Below are positions 27,563-35,564 of a DNA stretch of 64,000 nt, one piece after another (the stretch's first letter is position 1; every line of letters begins with the position of its first letter). A program made the position numbers and the translations under genes. Origin of the DNA: Candidatus Nanopelagicales bacterium (lineage in GTDB: Bacteria > Actinomycetota > Actinomycetes > S36-B12 > GCA-2699445); the NCBI GenBank assembly GCA_037045355.1, contig JBAOHO010000016.1:62001-126000 (forward strand), given 5' to 3'. The notes beneath the pieces were generated by a model, which searched no databases, had not been told where the DNA came from, and worked only from the letters and a program-made list of their open reading frames with translations.

Positions 27563-28792
27563 GTGACGCGGCTGCCGTTCGAGATCGAGGCGACACTCGC
27601 CGACCACGGGGAACCGTCGGCCCGAGGCCGCGCCGGTGTGATCTATACGCCACATGGTCCGATCCGGACCCCGGCCTTCGTCCCGGTGGGCACCAAAGCC
27701 ACCGTGAAGTCGGTCCTCCCTGAGTCGTTGGCAGCACTGGGGGCACAGGCGGTTCTGGCCAATGCCTATCACCTGTACCTGCAGCCGGGGCCAGACATCG
27801 TGGCCGCGGCCGGGGGTGTCGGGGCCTTCATGAATTGGCCGGGCCCGACCTTCACCGACAGCGGTGGGTTCCAGGTGATGTCCCTGGGCGTGGGCTTCAA
27901 GAAAGTTCTAGCGATGGATCCGACAGCCATTGCCTCGGACGATGTGATTGCCCCCGGCAAGGACCGGTTGGCGCACGTCGACGAGGATGGCGTCACCTTC
28001 AAGTCCCATCTCGACGGTTCGATGCATCGCTTCACTCCCGAGATCTCCATGCAGGTGCAACGGCAGATCGGTGCGGACATCATCTTCGCCTTCGATGAGT
28101 GCACCACGATCATGAACACGCGCACCTACCAAGAACAATCCGTCGCACGTACCCAGCGGTGGGCCGTGCGCTGCCTCGACGAACATCGCCGCCTTGCCGA
28201 GGTGCACCCGGACCTCCCGCGCCAGGCCCTGTTCGGTGTCGTCCAAGGGGCGCAGTTCGAGGACCTCCGTCGCCGGGCAGCCGCTGACCTGGCAGCTCTG
28301 GATCTCGATGGATACGGCATCGGTGGAGCCTTGGACAAAGCTGAACTCGGCACGATCGTGTCGTGGGTCTGCGCTGAACTGCCGACGGACCGACCTCGTC
28401 ATCTGCTCGGGATCGGCGAACCGGACGACCTGTTCCCCGCGATCGCAGCCGGTGCCGACACCTTCGACTGTGTGGCCGCGTCAAGGGTGGCGCGAAACGC
28501 TTCCGCCTACCGTCCGGAGGGCCGGTTCAATCTCGTGTCGGCCGCGAATCGGCGCTGCTTCGAACCAATCGACGAGGAGTGCGACTGCTACACGTGCGGG
28601 CATTACACCCGCGCGTACCTGCACCATCTGTTCAAGGCCAAGGAGATGCTCGCTGCGACTTTGGTGACCATTCACAACGAGCGGTTCATCGTGCGGCTGG
28701 TCGATCAGATCCGGGACAGCATCATCATGGGCTCATTCCGGGAGTTGGAAGCGGAGTTCCTGGGTCGCTACCGCACTGCCGCTTCGGCGTAG
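27563..28792 (+). CDS. tgt: tRNA-guanine transglycosylase
   Basis: Exchanges G34 of GUN anticodons for a queuine-type base. 409 residues from a GTG start. FTDSGGFQVMSLG and IIFAFDECT hold the two catalytic Asp regions, GVVQG is substrate loop, and CDCYTCGHYTRAYLHHL gives the three Cys and His of the zinc site. No queC, queD, queE or queF is in the window; the converging YhhQ transporter suggests salvage of the precursor. The 3' ends of the two overlap by 25 bp. Confidence 0.96.
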   Translation: MTRLPFEIEATLADHGEPSARGRAGVIYTPHGPIRTPAFVPVGTKATVKSVLPESLAALGAQAVLANAYHLYLQPGPDIVAAAGGVGAFMNWPGPTFTDSGGFQVMSLGVGFKKVLAMDPTAIASDDVIAPGKDRLAHVDEDGVTFKSHLDGSMHRFTPEISMQVQRQIGADIIFAFDECTTIMNTRTYQEQSVARTQRWAVRCLDEHRRLAEVHPDLPRQALFGVVQGAQFEDLRRRAAADLAALDLDGYGIGGALDKAELGTIVSWVCAELPTDRPRHLLGIGEPDDLFPAIAAGADTFDCVAASRVARNASAYRPEGRFNLVSAANRRCFEPIDEECDCYTCGHYTRAYLHHLFKAKEMLAATLVTIHNERFIVRLVDQIRDSIIMGSFRELEAEFLGRYRTAASA

Positions 28793-29451
28793 GTCGGCTC
28801 GGCCCGCTTCACGGCCGCGATGATGCGGTACGTGACCGGCAGCAGGATCACTTCGACGGCCGTCTTGTACAGGTAGCCCACGATGACGTAGTTCAGGAAC
28901 TCCGCGCCGGTGATGATTCCGTAGAAGGCAACCGTGCAGAACACGACGGTATCGGCCAACTCCCCGACCGCAGTCGACCCCAGCAACCGCAGCCACAGCG
29001 ACTTCTCCTTGGTTCTTTCCTTGATCCGGACCAGAACGTAGGCGTTGAGCAACTGCCCCGCCAAGAAGCCCAGGATGCTGGCGAGCACGATCCGAGGCAC
29101 GAATCCGAGAACCGCCTCGAAGGCCTCCTGGTTGGGCCACCCGTCAGCAGCAGGTGACACCTGGATGAGCAGGAAAGTCACCGCCGCCAGGATCGACATC
29201 GCGAATCCGAGCATGATCGCCCTACGAGCCGCCCGGAAGCCGTACACCTCGGTGATCACATCGCCGAGGATGTAAACCAAGGGGAACAGGAAGGCTCCGC
29301 CATCGGTGATGAGGGGCCCGACCGCGATCAGTTTCGTCGCCCCGATGTTGGACAGGATCAACAGCCCGACGAAGACGGCCACCAGCGTGGGGTAGGGACC
29401 GCCTGGAACGCTCGCGAACCGGATATCAGCGGGGGTACGGGTGGCAGTCAT
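28768..29451 (-). CDS. yhhQ: Queuosine precursor transporter, YhhQ family
   Basis: 227 residues, about six membrane helices. Signature blocks NIGATKLIAVGPLITDGGAF, YILGDVITEVYGFRAARRA and a last-third GELADTVVFCTVAF match YhhQ/COG1738. The family imports preQ0, preQ1 or queuine. Position opposite tgt supports this. Upstream, at 29463-29526, two palindromes mark its control region. Confidence 0.92.
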   Translation of the reverse strand: MTATRTPADIRFASVPGGPYPTLVAVFVGLLILSNIGATKLIAVGPLITDGGAFLFPLVYILGDVITEVYGFRAARRAIMLGFAMSILAAVTFLLIQVSPAADGWPNQEAFEAVLGFVPRIVLASILGFLAGQLLNAYVLVRIKERTKEKSLWLRLLGSTAVGELADTVVFCTVAFYGIITGAEFLNYVIVGYLYKTAVEVILLPVTYRIIAAVKRAEPTYAEAAVR

Positions 29452-29462
29452 ACGAAGACCAT

Positions 29463-29526
29463 TGAAACAGGAGATCTAGTTTCATTGAGACAGCAGTCAG
29501 TACCCCGACGTTTGCGATGCATCGCA
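29463..29526. promoter_or_regulatory. Two palindromes upstream of yhhQ
   Basis: TGAAAC (29463-29468) and GTTTCA (29479-29484) form an inverted repeat with 10-bp spacing. TGCGATGCATCGCA (29513-29526) is a perfect 14-bp palindrome. Both lie between the divergent yhhQ and mscL genes. Candidate operators; the cognate protein is unknown. Confidence 0.45.
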
Positions 29527-29538
29527 GGCTTGGATCGG

Positions 29539-29589
29539 TCCGGGAACCGATGTGGATCCGGGAACCGATGTGGCTCCGGGAACGTGTGG
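29539..29589. repeat. 18-bp tandem repeat, 2.8 copies
   Basis: Unit tccgggaaccgatgtgga repeated at 29539 and 29557, with a shortened third copy at 29575, in the yhhQ-mscL spacer. Confidence 0.75.
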
Positions 29590-29677
29590 CATTGCGCACG
29601 CCTTCGGATCGGTGGGTTTGATGCTCGAGACGTCGGGCACGACGAGGGCCAAAGCATCGACAAGATTGGAATGCAGC

Positions 29678-30115
29678 GTGCTGAAGGGATTCAAGGACTT
29701 CATCCTTCGGGGGAATGTCATCGATTTGGCAGTCGCGGTCGTCATCGGCGCCGCTTTCACGGCCGTTGTCACCGCTGTGACCAAGGGCCTCATCCAACCG
29801 ATCATCAACATGTTCTTCGGGCTCCTCGGAATTGGTGCCGAGGGTGTTGGCGGCACACTCAGCCTCCCCTACGGTCAGACCCTGGATCTCGGACTCATGA
29901 TCACCGCGGTCATCACATTCCTGATCACCGCATTGGTTGTCTACTTCGTCTTCGTGGCGCCCATGAACGCCGCCAAAGCCCGCTTCGCCAAGACCCCCGA
30001 GGAGGAGGCTGAAGAGCAGATCGAACTTCTCCGGGACATCCGCGACCTGCTCGTTGATCCCGAGGCGGCCCGGGCGCGGCTGGCCGAGTCGGACTCCAAG
30101 GACTCGACTAGCTGA
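29678..30115 (+). CDS. mscL: Large-conductance mechanosensitive channel
   Basis: Homopentameric safety valve of the cytoplasmic membrane. 145 residues from GTG 29678, giving the canonical opening LKGFKDFILRGNVIDLAVAV; an in-frame extension to 29552 would add 42 unlike residues through the tandem-repeat spacer. Two membrane helices and an acidic cytoplasmic helix (EEEAEEQIELLRDIRDLL). Its 3' end overlaps the converging glycerate kinase by 8 bp. Confidence 0.94.
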   Translation: MLKGFKDFILRGNVIDLAVAVVIGAAFTAVVTAVTKGLIQPIINMFFGLLGIGAEGVGGTLSLPYGQTLDLGLMITAVITFLITALVVYFVFVAPMNAAKARFAKTPEEEAEEQIELLRDIRDLLVDPEAARARLAESDSKDSTS

Positions 30116-31239
30116 CCGAGCGCGCCAGATCCCGCGCCACGGATCGCAGCAACTCCGCGGCGCGGGCAATCGCGTCCGCGGAGTCCCTGGCGTGGGACAG
30201 CAGAGTGGTCACACCGGCGACACCGGCGGCCTGGGCCACCTCCGGCGTCAAGTTCGACTGCCCCGCTACGACCAACACAGGGGTGTTCCCCGCCGCGCTC
30301 ACGACGCCCGACACGACCTTGCCGTGCAGGGATTGCTCATCGAAGCGACCTTCGCCAGTGATGACGAGGTCGGCTGAGTCACACAGGCGGGCAAGGCCGG
30401 TGACCCGCATGATCAAGTCGATGCCGGACTGACGTTCACCCCCGAGAAGCATCAGTCCGAACCCCAGACCGCCTGCCGCACCGGCTCCGGGTCGGGTGAT
30501 CAGGTCAGGCGCAGCGCAGCAGCTCGCGAAGCCGCCGAGGATCGACTCGAGTCGGTCGATATCGGCCGGTGTCGCCCCCTTCTGCGGTCCGAACATTCGA
30601 CTCGCACCTTCGGGACCTAGCAGCGGGTTGTCCACATCGCTGGCTATCACGATGTCTATGCCGGCCACGGCCGCGCGAGCGGGCGCAACGTCGACATCCG
30701 CCACTTCGACCAGCCCTGCCGGACCGAGACTCATGTCCTGCGGGGGCGCCCTCCTCGTTGCGCGCCACCGCCCCCAGCGCGGCCAAGAGGCCCGCGCCGG
30801 CATCGTTCGTGGCCGATCCCCCGAGTCCGACGATCATTCGCCCGGCACCGGCCGCCACGGCGCGGCGAATTAGTTCGCCGACGCCGTAGGTCGTGGCGCG
30901 CATCGGATCCCGGTGCCGCCCATCCACCAGGTGCAAGCCACATGCCTGCGCGGATTCGACGTACCAGTCCGACCCGGACACGAACGTCCGTGCCGGGGTC
31001 GGTTCCCGCATCGGTCCACTCACGTCAGTGATTGCGATCTGACCCGGGACGCCGGTCGCGAGACAGTCGATGAACCCGGGACCGCCGTCGGACAAGGGCA
31101 CTTCGACGACGTCGTCACCGGGTCGGATGTCGCTCCAGCCGTGGTGGAACTCGGCTGCGACTTCAGACGCCGGCAAAGATCCGGCGAACTTGTCGGGCGC
31201 GATGACCACTCTCACCTGGCCAACGGTAAGCCCGGACAT
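30108..31239 (-). pseudogene. Glycerate kinase, interrupted by a 1-base frameshift
   Basis: Phosphorylates glycerate in the GK-I family. N-terminal part: VVIAPDKFAGSLPASEVA, LSDGGPGFID, VGLGGSATNDAGAGLLAALG. C-terminal part in another frame: IASDVDNPLLGPEGASRMFG, GPQKGAT, TGEGRFDEQSLHGKV. The frames meet at a run of five G at 30742-30746; one more G would restore a continuous EEGAPPQDMSLGP. All motifs are intact, so this is a very recent mutation or a homopolymer error. Start ATG 31239 or GTG 31215. Confidence 0.88.
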
Positions 31240-31313
31240 GCCATGAACGACCTCCACGAGCCACATCTTCACCGGGCTGATCCGGGGCGTAGGTTGGACT
31301 CTGAGGTGATCGC

Positions 31314-31826
31314 ATGTCAGTTCTGGTGGTTTACGAATCGATGTTCGGCGATGCGCGTGAGATCGCCGAGGCGATCACCGCCGGCATCGCGGCCAACCAC
31401 CCAGCGCGATGTGTCGACGTGAGCGAAGCGCCAGACGAGATCCCGGTCGACGTCACGTTGCTCGTGGTCGGAAGCCCCAACCATGCGTTCGGCCTTCCCC
31501 GCCCCGAGAGTCGGGCTGACGCGGCCAAGCAGGCCGAAGGGCGGCCACTCGTGTCGCAGGGCCGAGGAATCCGCGAGTGGCTCGAGGTGGTGCATCCAGC
31601 CGGTGCGACGAAGGCGGCCACTTTCGACACTCGGATGGATCACCCCAAGATGCTCACCAAGATGGATCACGCGTCACGCACGTCCGCCAAGCGACTCAAG
31701 AAGGCCGGTTTCGACGTGCCCACGGACTCGGAGCATTTTGTTGTGAGCGATGTCCAGGGCCCGTTGGCTCCCGGTGAGGTCGAACGAGCTGAGCAGTGGG
31801 GACAGGCCTTGAGCCGCTACGCCTGA
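31314..31826 (+). CDS. Flavodoxin-domain protein
   Basis: 170 residues. MSVLVVYESMFGDAREIAEAI is the FMN phosphate loop (Tyr-Glu-Ser form), VVGSPNHAFGLPRPESR resembles the second FMN loop, and the C-terminus carries a KRLKKAGFDV segment. Soluble, probable electron carrier or FMN-binding oxidoreductase; partner unknown. SD-type GAGGTGA lies 4-5 nt upstream of the ATG. Divergent from the glycerate kinase gene, 74 bp away. Confidence 0.85.
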   Translation: MSVLVVYESMFGDAREIAEAITAGIAANHPARCVDVSEAPDEIPVDVTLLVVGSPNHAFGLPRPESRADAAKQAEGRPLVSQGRGIREWLEVVHPAGATKAATFDTRMDHPKMLTKMDHASRTSAKRLKKAGFDVPTDSEHFVVSDVQGPLAPGEVERAEQWGQALSRYA

Positions 31827-31887
31827 TCTATCGGGCCTCGGCGTGGTGAGCCTCAGCAGCCGGGTGCCGGTAGCGCGGATCGCTGGA

Positions 31888-32424
31888 TCAGGGTTGGACA
31901 CCGCGAGCAGTGGATTTCTCGGCGAGCGCCACCAGTGAATCACCGGTGAGCCGGTTCACGGTCCACTCGCCCATCCACTGCGCCCCTTGACTGCGATAGA
32001 AATCGATCGCAGGCGTGTTCCAGTCCAGCACCCACCACTCCAGCCGACCGTACCCGCGCTCGACACATTCGCGGGCCAAGCGAGCCAGCAGAGCCTCGCC
32101 GAAGCCGCGACCGCGGAACTGAGGCCGGACATAGAGGTCTTCAAGGTAGATGCCGTGCCGTCCCAGCCAGGTCGAGAAGTTCAAGAACCACAGGGCGATG
32201 CCGGCCAGCTCGTCGCCACCGGTGTCGAGGACGAAGCAGTGGACGGCCGGAGCACCCGAGGGGGTGTCCCGACCATCGAAGAGCGCCGCTCGCAACTGAT
32301 CCTCGGTCGCAACCGCTGCCGTCGGTTCGCGTTCGTACTCCGCGAGTTCACGGATCATCGCCAGGATGTCGGGGACATCCGCGGGTTCCGCTGCACGGAT
32401 TCGAGCATCGCCGATGGTTGTCAT
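31888..32424 (-). CDS. GNAT N-acetyltransferase, diamine acetyltransferase-like
   Basis: 178 residues. RPQFRGRGFGEALLARLAREC is the acetyl-CoA pyrophosphate loop; IYLEDLYV and LEWWVLDWNTPAIDFYRSQG resemble the spermidine/diamine acetyltransferase branch. Substrate not certain. It lies 18 bp after the zur stop on the same strand, possibly a read-through member of the znu operon. Confidence 0.87.
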   Translation of the reverse strand: MTTIGDARIRAAEPADVPDILAMIRELAEYEREPTAAVATEDQLRAALFDGRDTPSGAPAVHCFVLDTGGDELAGIALWFLNFSTWLGRHGIYLEDLYVRPQFRGRGFGEALLARLARECVERGYGRLEWWVLDWNTPAIDFYRSQGAQWMGEWTVNRLTGDSLVALAEKSTARGVQP

Positions 32425-32442
32425 GGCGGTCAGCCTGCCAGG

Positions 32443-32838
32443 TCAGTGTGAAGAACACTCAGCGCACAATCCGAAGATCTCCAGCGTGTGGCTGACATCG
32501 GTGAAGCCCCGGTCGGCGGCGACCCGATTTGTCCAGTTCTCGACAGCGACTCCAGAGACTTCCTCCGTCCGGCCGCACGACCGGCAGACCAGGTGGTGGT
32601 GATGTCCTGCGCTGCAGGACCGATAGAGGGTCTCACCATCGGGGCGGATCAGGGCGTCCACTTCTCCGCGATCGGCCATGCGGGCAAGGGATCGGTAGAC
32701 CGTGGCGAGGCCGATCCGGTCGCCGCGGCTGCGCAGGGTCTCGTGCAGTTGTTGGGCACTTCGGAACTCGCCAGTGTCCGCGAGGAGATCCCGGATCGCC
32801 ACCTGTTGCCGTGTCAGTCGGGGTTCCACACTCGTCAC
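32443..32838 (-). CDS. zur: Zinc uptake regulator, Fur family
   Basis: 131 residues. Winged helix (FRSAQQLHETLRSRGDRIGLATVYRSLARM), then CSAGHHHHLVCRSCGRTEEV with sensory His and structural Cys, and a second CAEC pair at the C-terminus. Last gene of znuA-znuC-znuB-zur, 9 bp after znuB, so Zur is autoregulated through the Zur box upstream of znuA. The context favours zinc over iron. Confidence 0.93.
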   Translation of the reverse strand: MTSVEPRLTRQQVAIRDLLADTGEFRSAQQLHETLRSRGDRIGLATVYRSLARMADRGEVDALIRPDGETLYRSCSAGHHHHLVCRSCGRTEEVSGVAVENWTNRVAADRGFTDVSHTLEIFGLCAECSSH

Positions 32839-32847
32839 GGTGCCTCC

Positions 32848-33660
32848 TCAGGTCGATCTGTGGCTGAGAGACTGCGCCACCGCGGCGACGACGAACACGG
32901 CCAGCGCCAATATCACGATCGCAGGTCCCGGGGGGAGGTCCAGATAGAAGGAGATCACCAGCCCGACGACTGCGGAGAAGACTCCGATCACGACGCCGGT
33001 GACGGCTGTGGCGGCGAATGATCGCGTGAACTGCTGCGCTGCGGCGATAGGCACGATCATGATCGCGGACACAAGAAGCAGGCCGACGGTCCTCATCCCG
33101 ATCACGACCGTGACGGCTGTCAGAACGCTGAGGAGAAGACTCATGGCGCGGACGCGGATGCCTTGAACATGAGCCAGATCGGGGTCCAGCGAAACGAGGA
33201 ACAACTCCCTGCCGAAGACTGCGAGGACGAATCCCGTCGCGGCAGCCGCCACAGCGAGAACGACGATGTCGGCGGCGGCCACAGTGGCCAGTGACCCGAA
33301 CAGGTACTGATTCAACGAGGCCGACGAGTTTCCCGGTGACAATGACGCCAGCAACACGCCGCCCGCGATTCCGCCGTAGAACACCAACGCCAGCGCGACA
33401 TCGCCGACCGTCCTGCTGCGGTACCTGATCAGCTCGACCGCGAGTGCGCCACACACTGCGATGACGAGAGCGGTGGTCACGGGCTGTGTTCCGACGAGAA
33501 AGGCCAGGCCCACGCCGGTCAGTGCGACATGCCCCATACCGTCGCCGAGCAACGCGAGACGACGCTGCACCAGGAACACGCCCACGAGCGGAGCGAGCAG
33601 TCCGATGATCAGCGAGGCGATGAGGGCTCGCTGCATGAAGTCGTAGGACAGAAGACTCAT
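32848..33660 (-). CDS. znuB: Zinc ABC transporter permease
   Basis: 270 residues from the ATG at 33660 that overlaps the znuC stop (ATGA). About eight membrane helices in the ABC-3 family pattern: QRALIASLIIGLLAPLVGVF, LGDGMGHVALTGVGLA, RTVGLLLVSAIMIVPIAAA. Forms the membrane channel with ZnuC and ZnuA. Confidence 0.94.
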   Translation of the reverse strand: MSLLSYDFMQRALIASLIIGLLAPLVGVFLVQRRLALLGDGMGHVALTGVGLAFLVGTQPVTTALVIAVCGALAVELIRYRSRTVGDVALALVFYGGIAGGVLLASLSPGNSSASLNQYLFGSLATVAAADIVVLAVAAAATGFVLAVFGRELFLVSLDPDLAHVQGIRVRAMSLLLSVLTAVTVVIGMRTVGLLLVSAIMIVPIAAAQQFTRSFAATAVTGVVIGVFSAVVGLVISFYLDLPPGPAIVILALAVFVVAAVAQSLSHRST

Positions 33661-34409
33661 GGCCCACCCCACACTCCCGCGTCGGCAGCAGGCGGATCAT
33701 GGTGACCATGGGGGTCATGCAGAGTCGTCGGTGGCGGTGGCGGACCGTCGTACAGGACCGATCCTGCCGGTTGGCGACCCAAGACGACGACACGAGACAC
33801 GAGGTCGGCGAGCACCCCCAACTCATGGGTCACCAAGATGACCGTGGCACCCTGACCGCGCAGTTCCGCAAGCATGTCGTGCAGCCGCCCGACGTTGTCC
33901 TGGTCGACCCCGGCTGTCGGTTCATCGAGCAGCAGGACGTCCGCACCCTTGGCCAACGCCGCCGCGGTCATGACTCTGCGCTGTTGACCGCCCGACAACT
34001 CGTGGAAGGACGTCGTGCGGCGCTCCCACAGCCCCACCCTCTCCAGGGCGGCTTGGACCCGCTCGCTGCGCCCGCGGGGTCGCCAACGACCCGCCGGCGA
34101 GATGAGTCCGGCGTTGACTACCTCGCGCACCGACACCGGGACCGCTCCGGCCGCCAGCAGATGCTGCGGCACGTAGCCGATTCGCGCCCAGTCCGCGAAG
34201 CGGTTGACCGGGGTACCGAGAATCTCCGCCGTGCCCTGGGTCAGCGGTTGCAGACCCAGCAGGACTCGCATCAGCGTCGTCTTGCCCGATCCGTTCTCTC
34301 CCAACAGCGCCAGGAACTCCCCCGGTTCTATTGCGAGGTCGATCCCCCCCAGGACGGTCTCACCGCCGAGGTCGACCCTCCCATCGGTGACCTGGAAGGT
34401 CAGGGACAC
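33657..34409 (-). CDS. znuC: Zinc ABC transporter ATP-binding protein
   Basis: 250 residues from GTG 34409, overlapping znuA by 10 bp. Walker A LLGENGSGKTTLMRVL, signature HELSGGQQRRVMTAAALAKG, Walker B VLLLDEPTAGVDQ, switch His in VILVTHELG. A His/Pro-rich tail (PTTLHDPHGHHDPP) is present, as in several metal transporter ATPases. Confidence 0.95.
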   Translation of the reverse strand: MSLTFQVTDGRVDLGGETVLGGIDLAIEPGEFLALLGENGSGKTTLMRVLLGLQPLTQGTAEILGTPVNRFADWARIGYVPQHLLAAGAVPVSVREVVNAGLISPAGRWRPRGRSERVQAALERVGLWERRTTSFHELSGGQQRRVMTAAALAKGADVLLLDEPTAGVDQDNVGRLHDMLAELRGQGATVILVTHELGVLADLVSRVVVLGRQPAGSVLYDGPPPPPTTLHDPHGHHDPPAADAGVWGGP

Positions 34410-35272
34410 GGTTGTCCCTTGACGACAGTGGCGAGGTTGTCGTCCATGACAGTGAGGTAGTTCTGGTCACTACCGGCAGGCAGGCCCTCGAGCGGGTCCA
34501 GTACCGCTGTGCGGGCGCCGGTCTCGGCGGCCACCGTCTCGGCGACCTTCGGATCGACGAGCGTCTCGAAGTAGATGGTGCGGACGTCGTTCGATCGCAC
34601 GAAGTCGGTCACCTCTGCCACCTTGCCAGGGCTTGGCTCGGCCTCGGGCGAGAGCCCACTGATGCCCACCTGAGTGAAGTCGTAACGGGCGGCGAGGTAG
34701 CCGAAGGCCTCGTGGCTGACGACCAGATCCCGGCTGGAGCATTTGGCAGTCTGTTGGGCCCATTGACGGTCCAGTGCCGTGAGTTGGCCGTCCAGGTCAT
34801 CGGCGTTACGTGCGAAGGTCTCGGCGCCGCCTGGCGCGACTTGAGCGAGTTTGCCCTCGACTGTGCCGGCAATGGTGACCATGTTCTGCGGATCGAGCCA
34901 GATGTGCGGATCGTTCCCGATCAAGGGAATACCCGCGCTGACATCGACGGCCCGGTCCGCACCGACCTGCTCCACCGCCTGATCGACTGCTGGCTGGAAG
35001 CCCTTGATGTACAAGATCAGGTCCGCCTCGCCGAGTTCCGCCACCTGCTGCGGTGACAGTTCGACATCGTGAGGTTCGGCGCCGGCAGGTGTGAGCCCGA
35101 CTACGGTGACGGCATCACCGCCCACCTGCTCGGCCGCGAACTGCAGGGGGTAGAAGGCGGCCATGACGGTCACCTCCTGACCATCGGCTGAGGATTCGGA
35201 GGAGCTTGTGTCAGCCGATGCGCAGGCTGTCAACACCAGCGCGGTCAGGCCGGCAACGAGAGTTCGAGACAT
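34400..35272 (-). CDS. znuA: Zinc ABC transporter substrate-binding lipoprotein
   Basis: 290 residues from ATG 35272, favoured over ATG 35281 because GAGG then lies about 10 nt upstream rather than touching the codon. Lipobox ALVLTAC. Cluster A-I metal ligands: AEPHDVEL, DPHIWLDP, SHEAFGYLA and the late Asp in VLDPLEG. The His-rich loop seen in some ZnuA is absent; a Ser/Asp-rich linker follows the lipid Cys. Confidence 0.94.
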   Translation of the reverse strand: MSRTLVAGLTALVLTACASADTSSSESSADGQEVTVMAAFYPLQFAAEQVGGDAVTVVGLTPAGAEPHDVELSPQQVAELGEADLILYIKGFQPAVDQAVEQVGADRAVDVSAGIPLIGNDPHIWLDPQNMVTIAGTVEGKLAQVAPGGAETFARNADDLDGQLTALDRQWAQQTAKCSSRDLVVSHEAFGYLAARYDFTQVGISGLSPEAEPSPGKVAEVTDFVRSNDVRTIYFETLVDPKVAETVAAETGARTAVLDPLEGLPAGSDQNYLTVMDDNLATVVKGQPCP

Positions 35273-35299
35273 GAGAGACATACCTCATGCAATCGCACA

Positions 35300-35315
35300 T
35301 GAGAATCATTGTCAA
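35300..35315 (-). promoter_or_regulatory. Zur box overlapping the znuA -35 region
   Basis: Minus strand TGACAATGATTCTCA is a 7-1-7 palindrome with one mismatch, close to the actinobacterial Zur consensus TGAAAATGATTTTCA. TTGACA (35315-35310), a perfect -35, shares its bases. Bound Zur would block znuACB-zur. Confidence 0.8.
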
Positions 35316-35404
35316 TAAGTACCTTGGCTGGACTCTCTTCACCGGCGCGTTTCCCGTAGCCTTTGGGGCGCGTTCGGTAGTCAACATCACGCAGCGAACG
35401 GGAA

Positions 35405-35431
35405 GTGGAGTTCTCCCCCGTGGAACTCCAC
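35405..35431. promoter_or_regulatory. 9-bp perfect stem-loop between znuA and the SARP gene
   Basis: GTGGAGTTC (35405-35413) and GAACTCCAC (35423-35431), loop of 9. No T-run follows, so a protein-binding site or leader structure is as likely as a terminator. Confidence 0.5.
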
Positions 35432-35465
35432 CTACCGCTCGCAACTACACGGTGACAGTGGGTAC

Positions 35466-35487
35466 TTAAGTCCGGCTTAAGGCCGGT
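35466..35487 (+). promoter_or_regulatory. Direct repeats with 11-bp period upstream of the SARP gene
   Basis: TTAAGTCCGGC followed at once by TTAAGGCCGGT. SARP proteins are known to bind heptameric direct repeats spaced by one helical turn, so this is a candidate autoregulatory site 78 bp before the start codon. Confidence 0.45.
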
Positions 35488-35564
35488 TCCCATGAGCGTG
35501 GGAGCGCGCGACACCGCGGACCGCCGGTCTCGGACGGGGAGGCTTGTCGAAGGGGGGCGGACAG

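Noticed and set aside
29460..29700. preQ1 riboswitch upstream of yhhQ
   Set aside because: I could not find the C-rich loop and A-rich tail of the known preQ1 classes; only palindromes are visible.
30496..30873. Plus-strand small frame over the glycerate kinase
   Set aside because: Antisense to conserved GK-I motifs; arises from GC-rich third positions.
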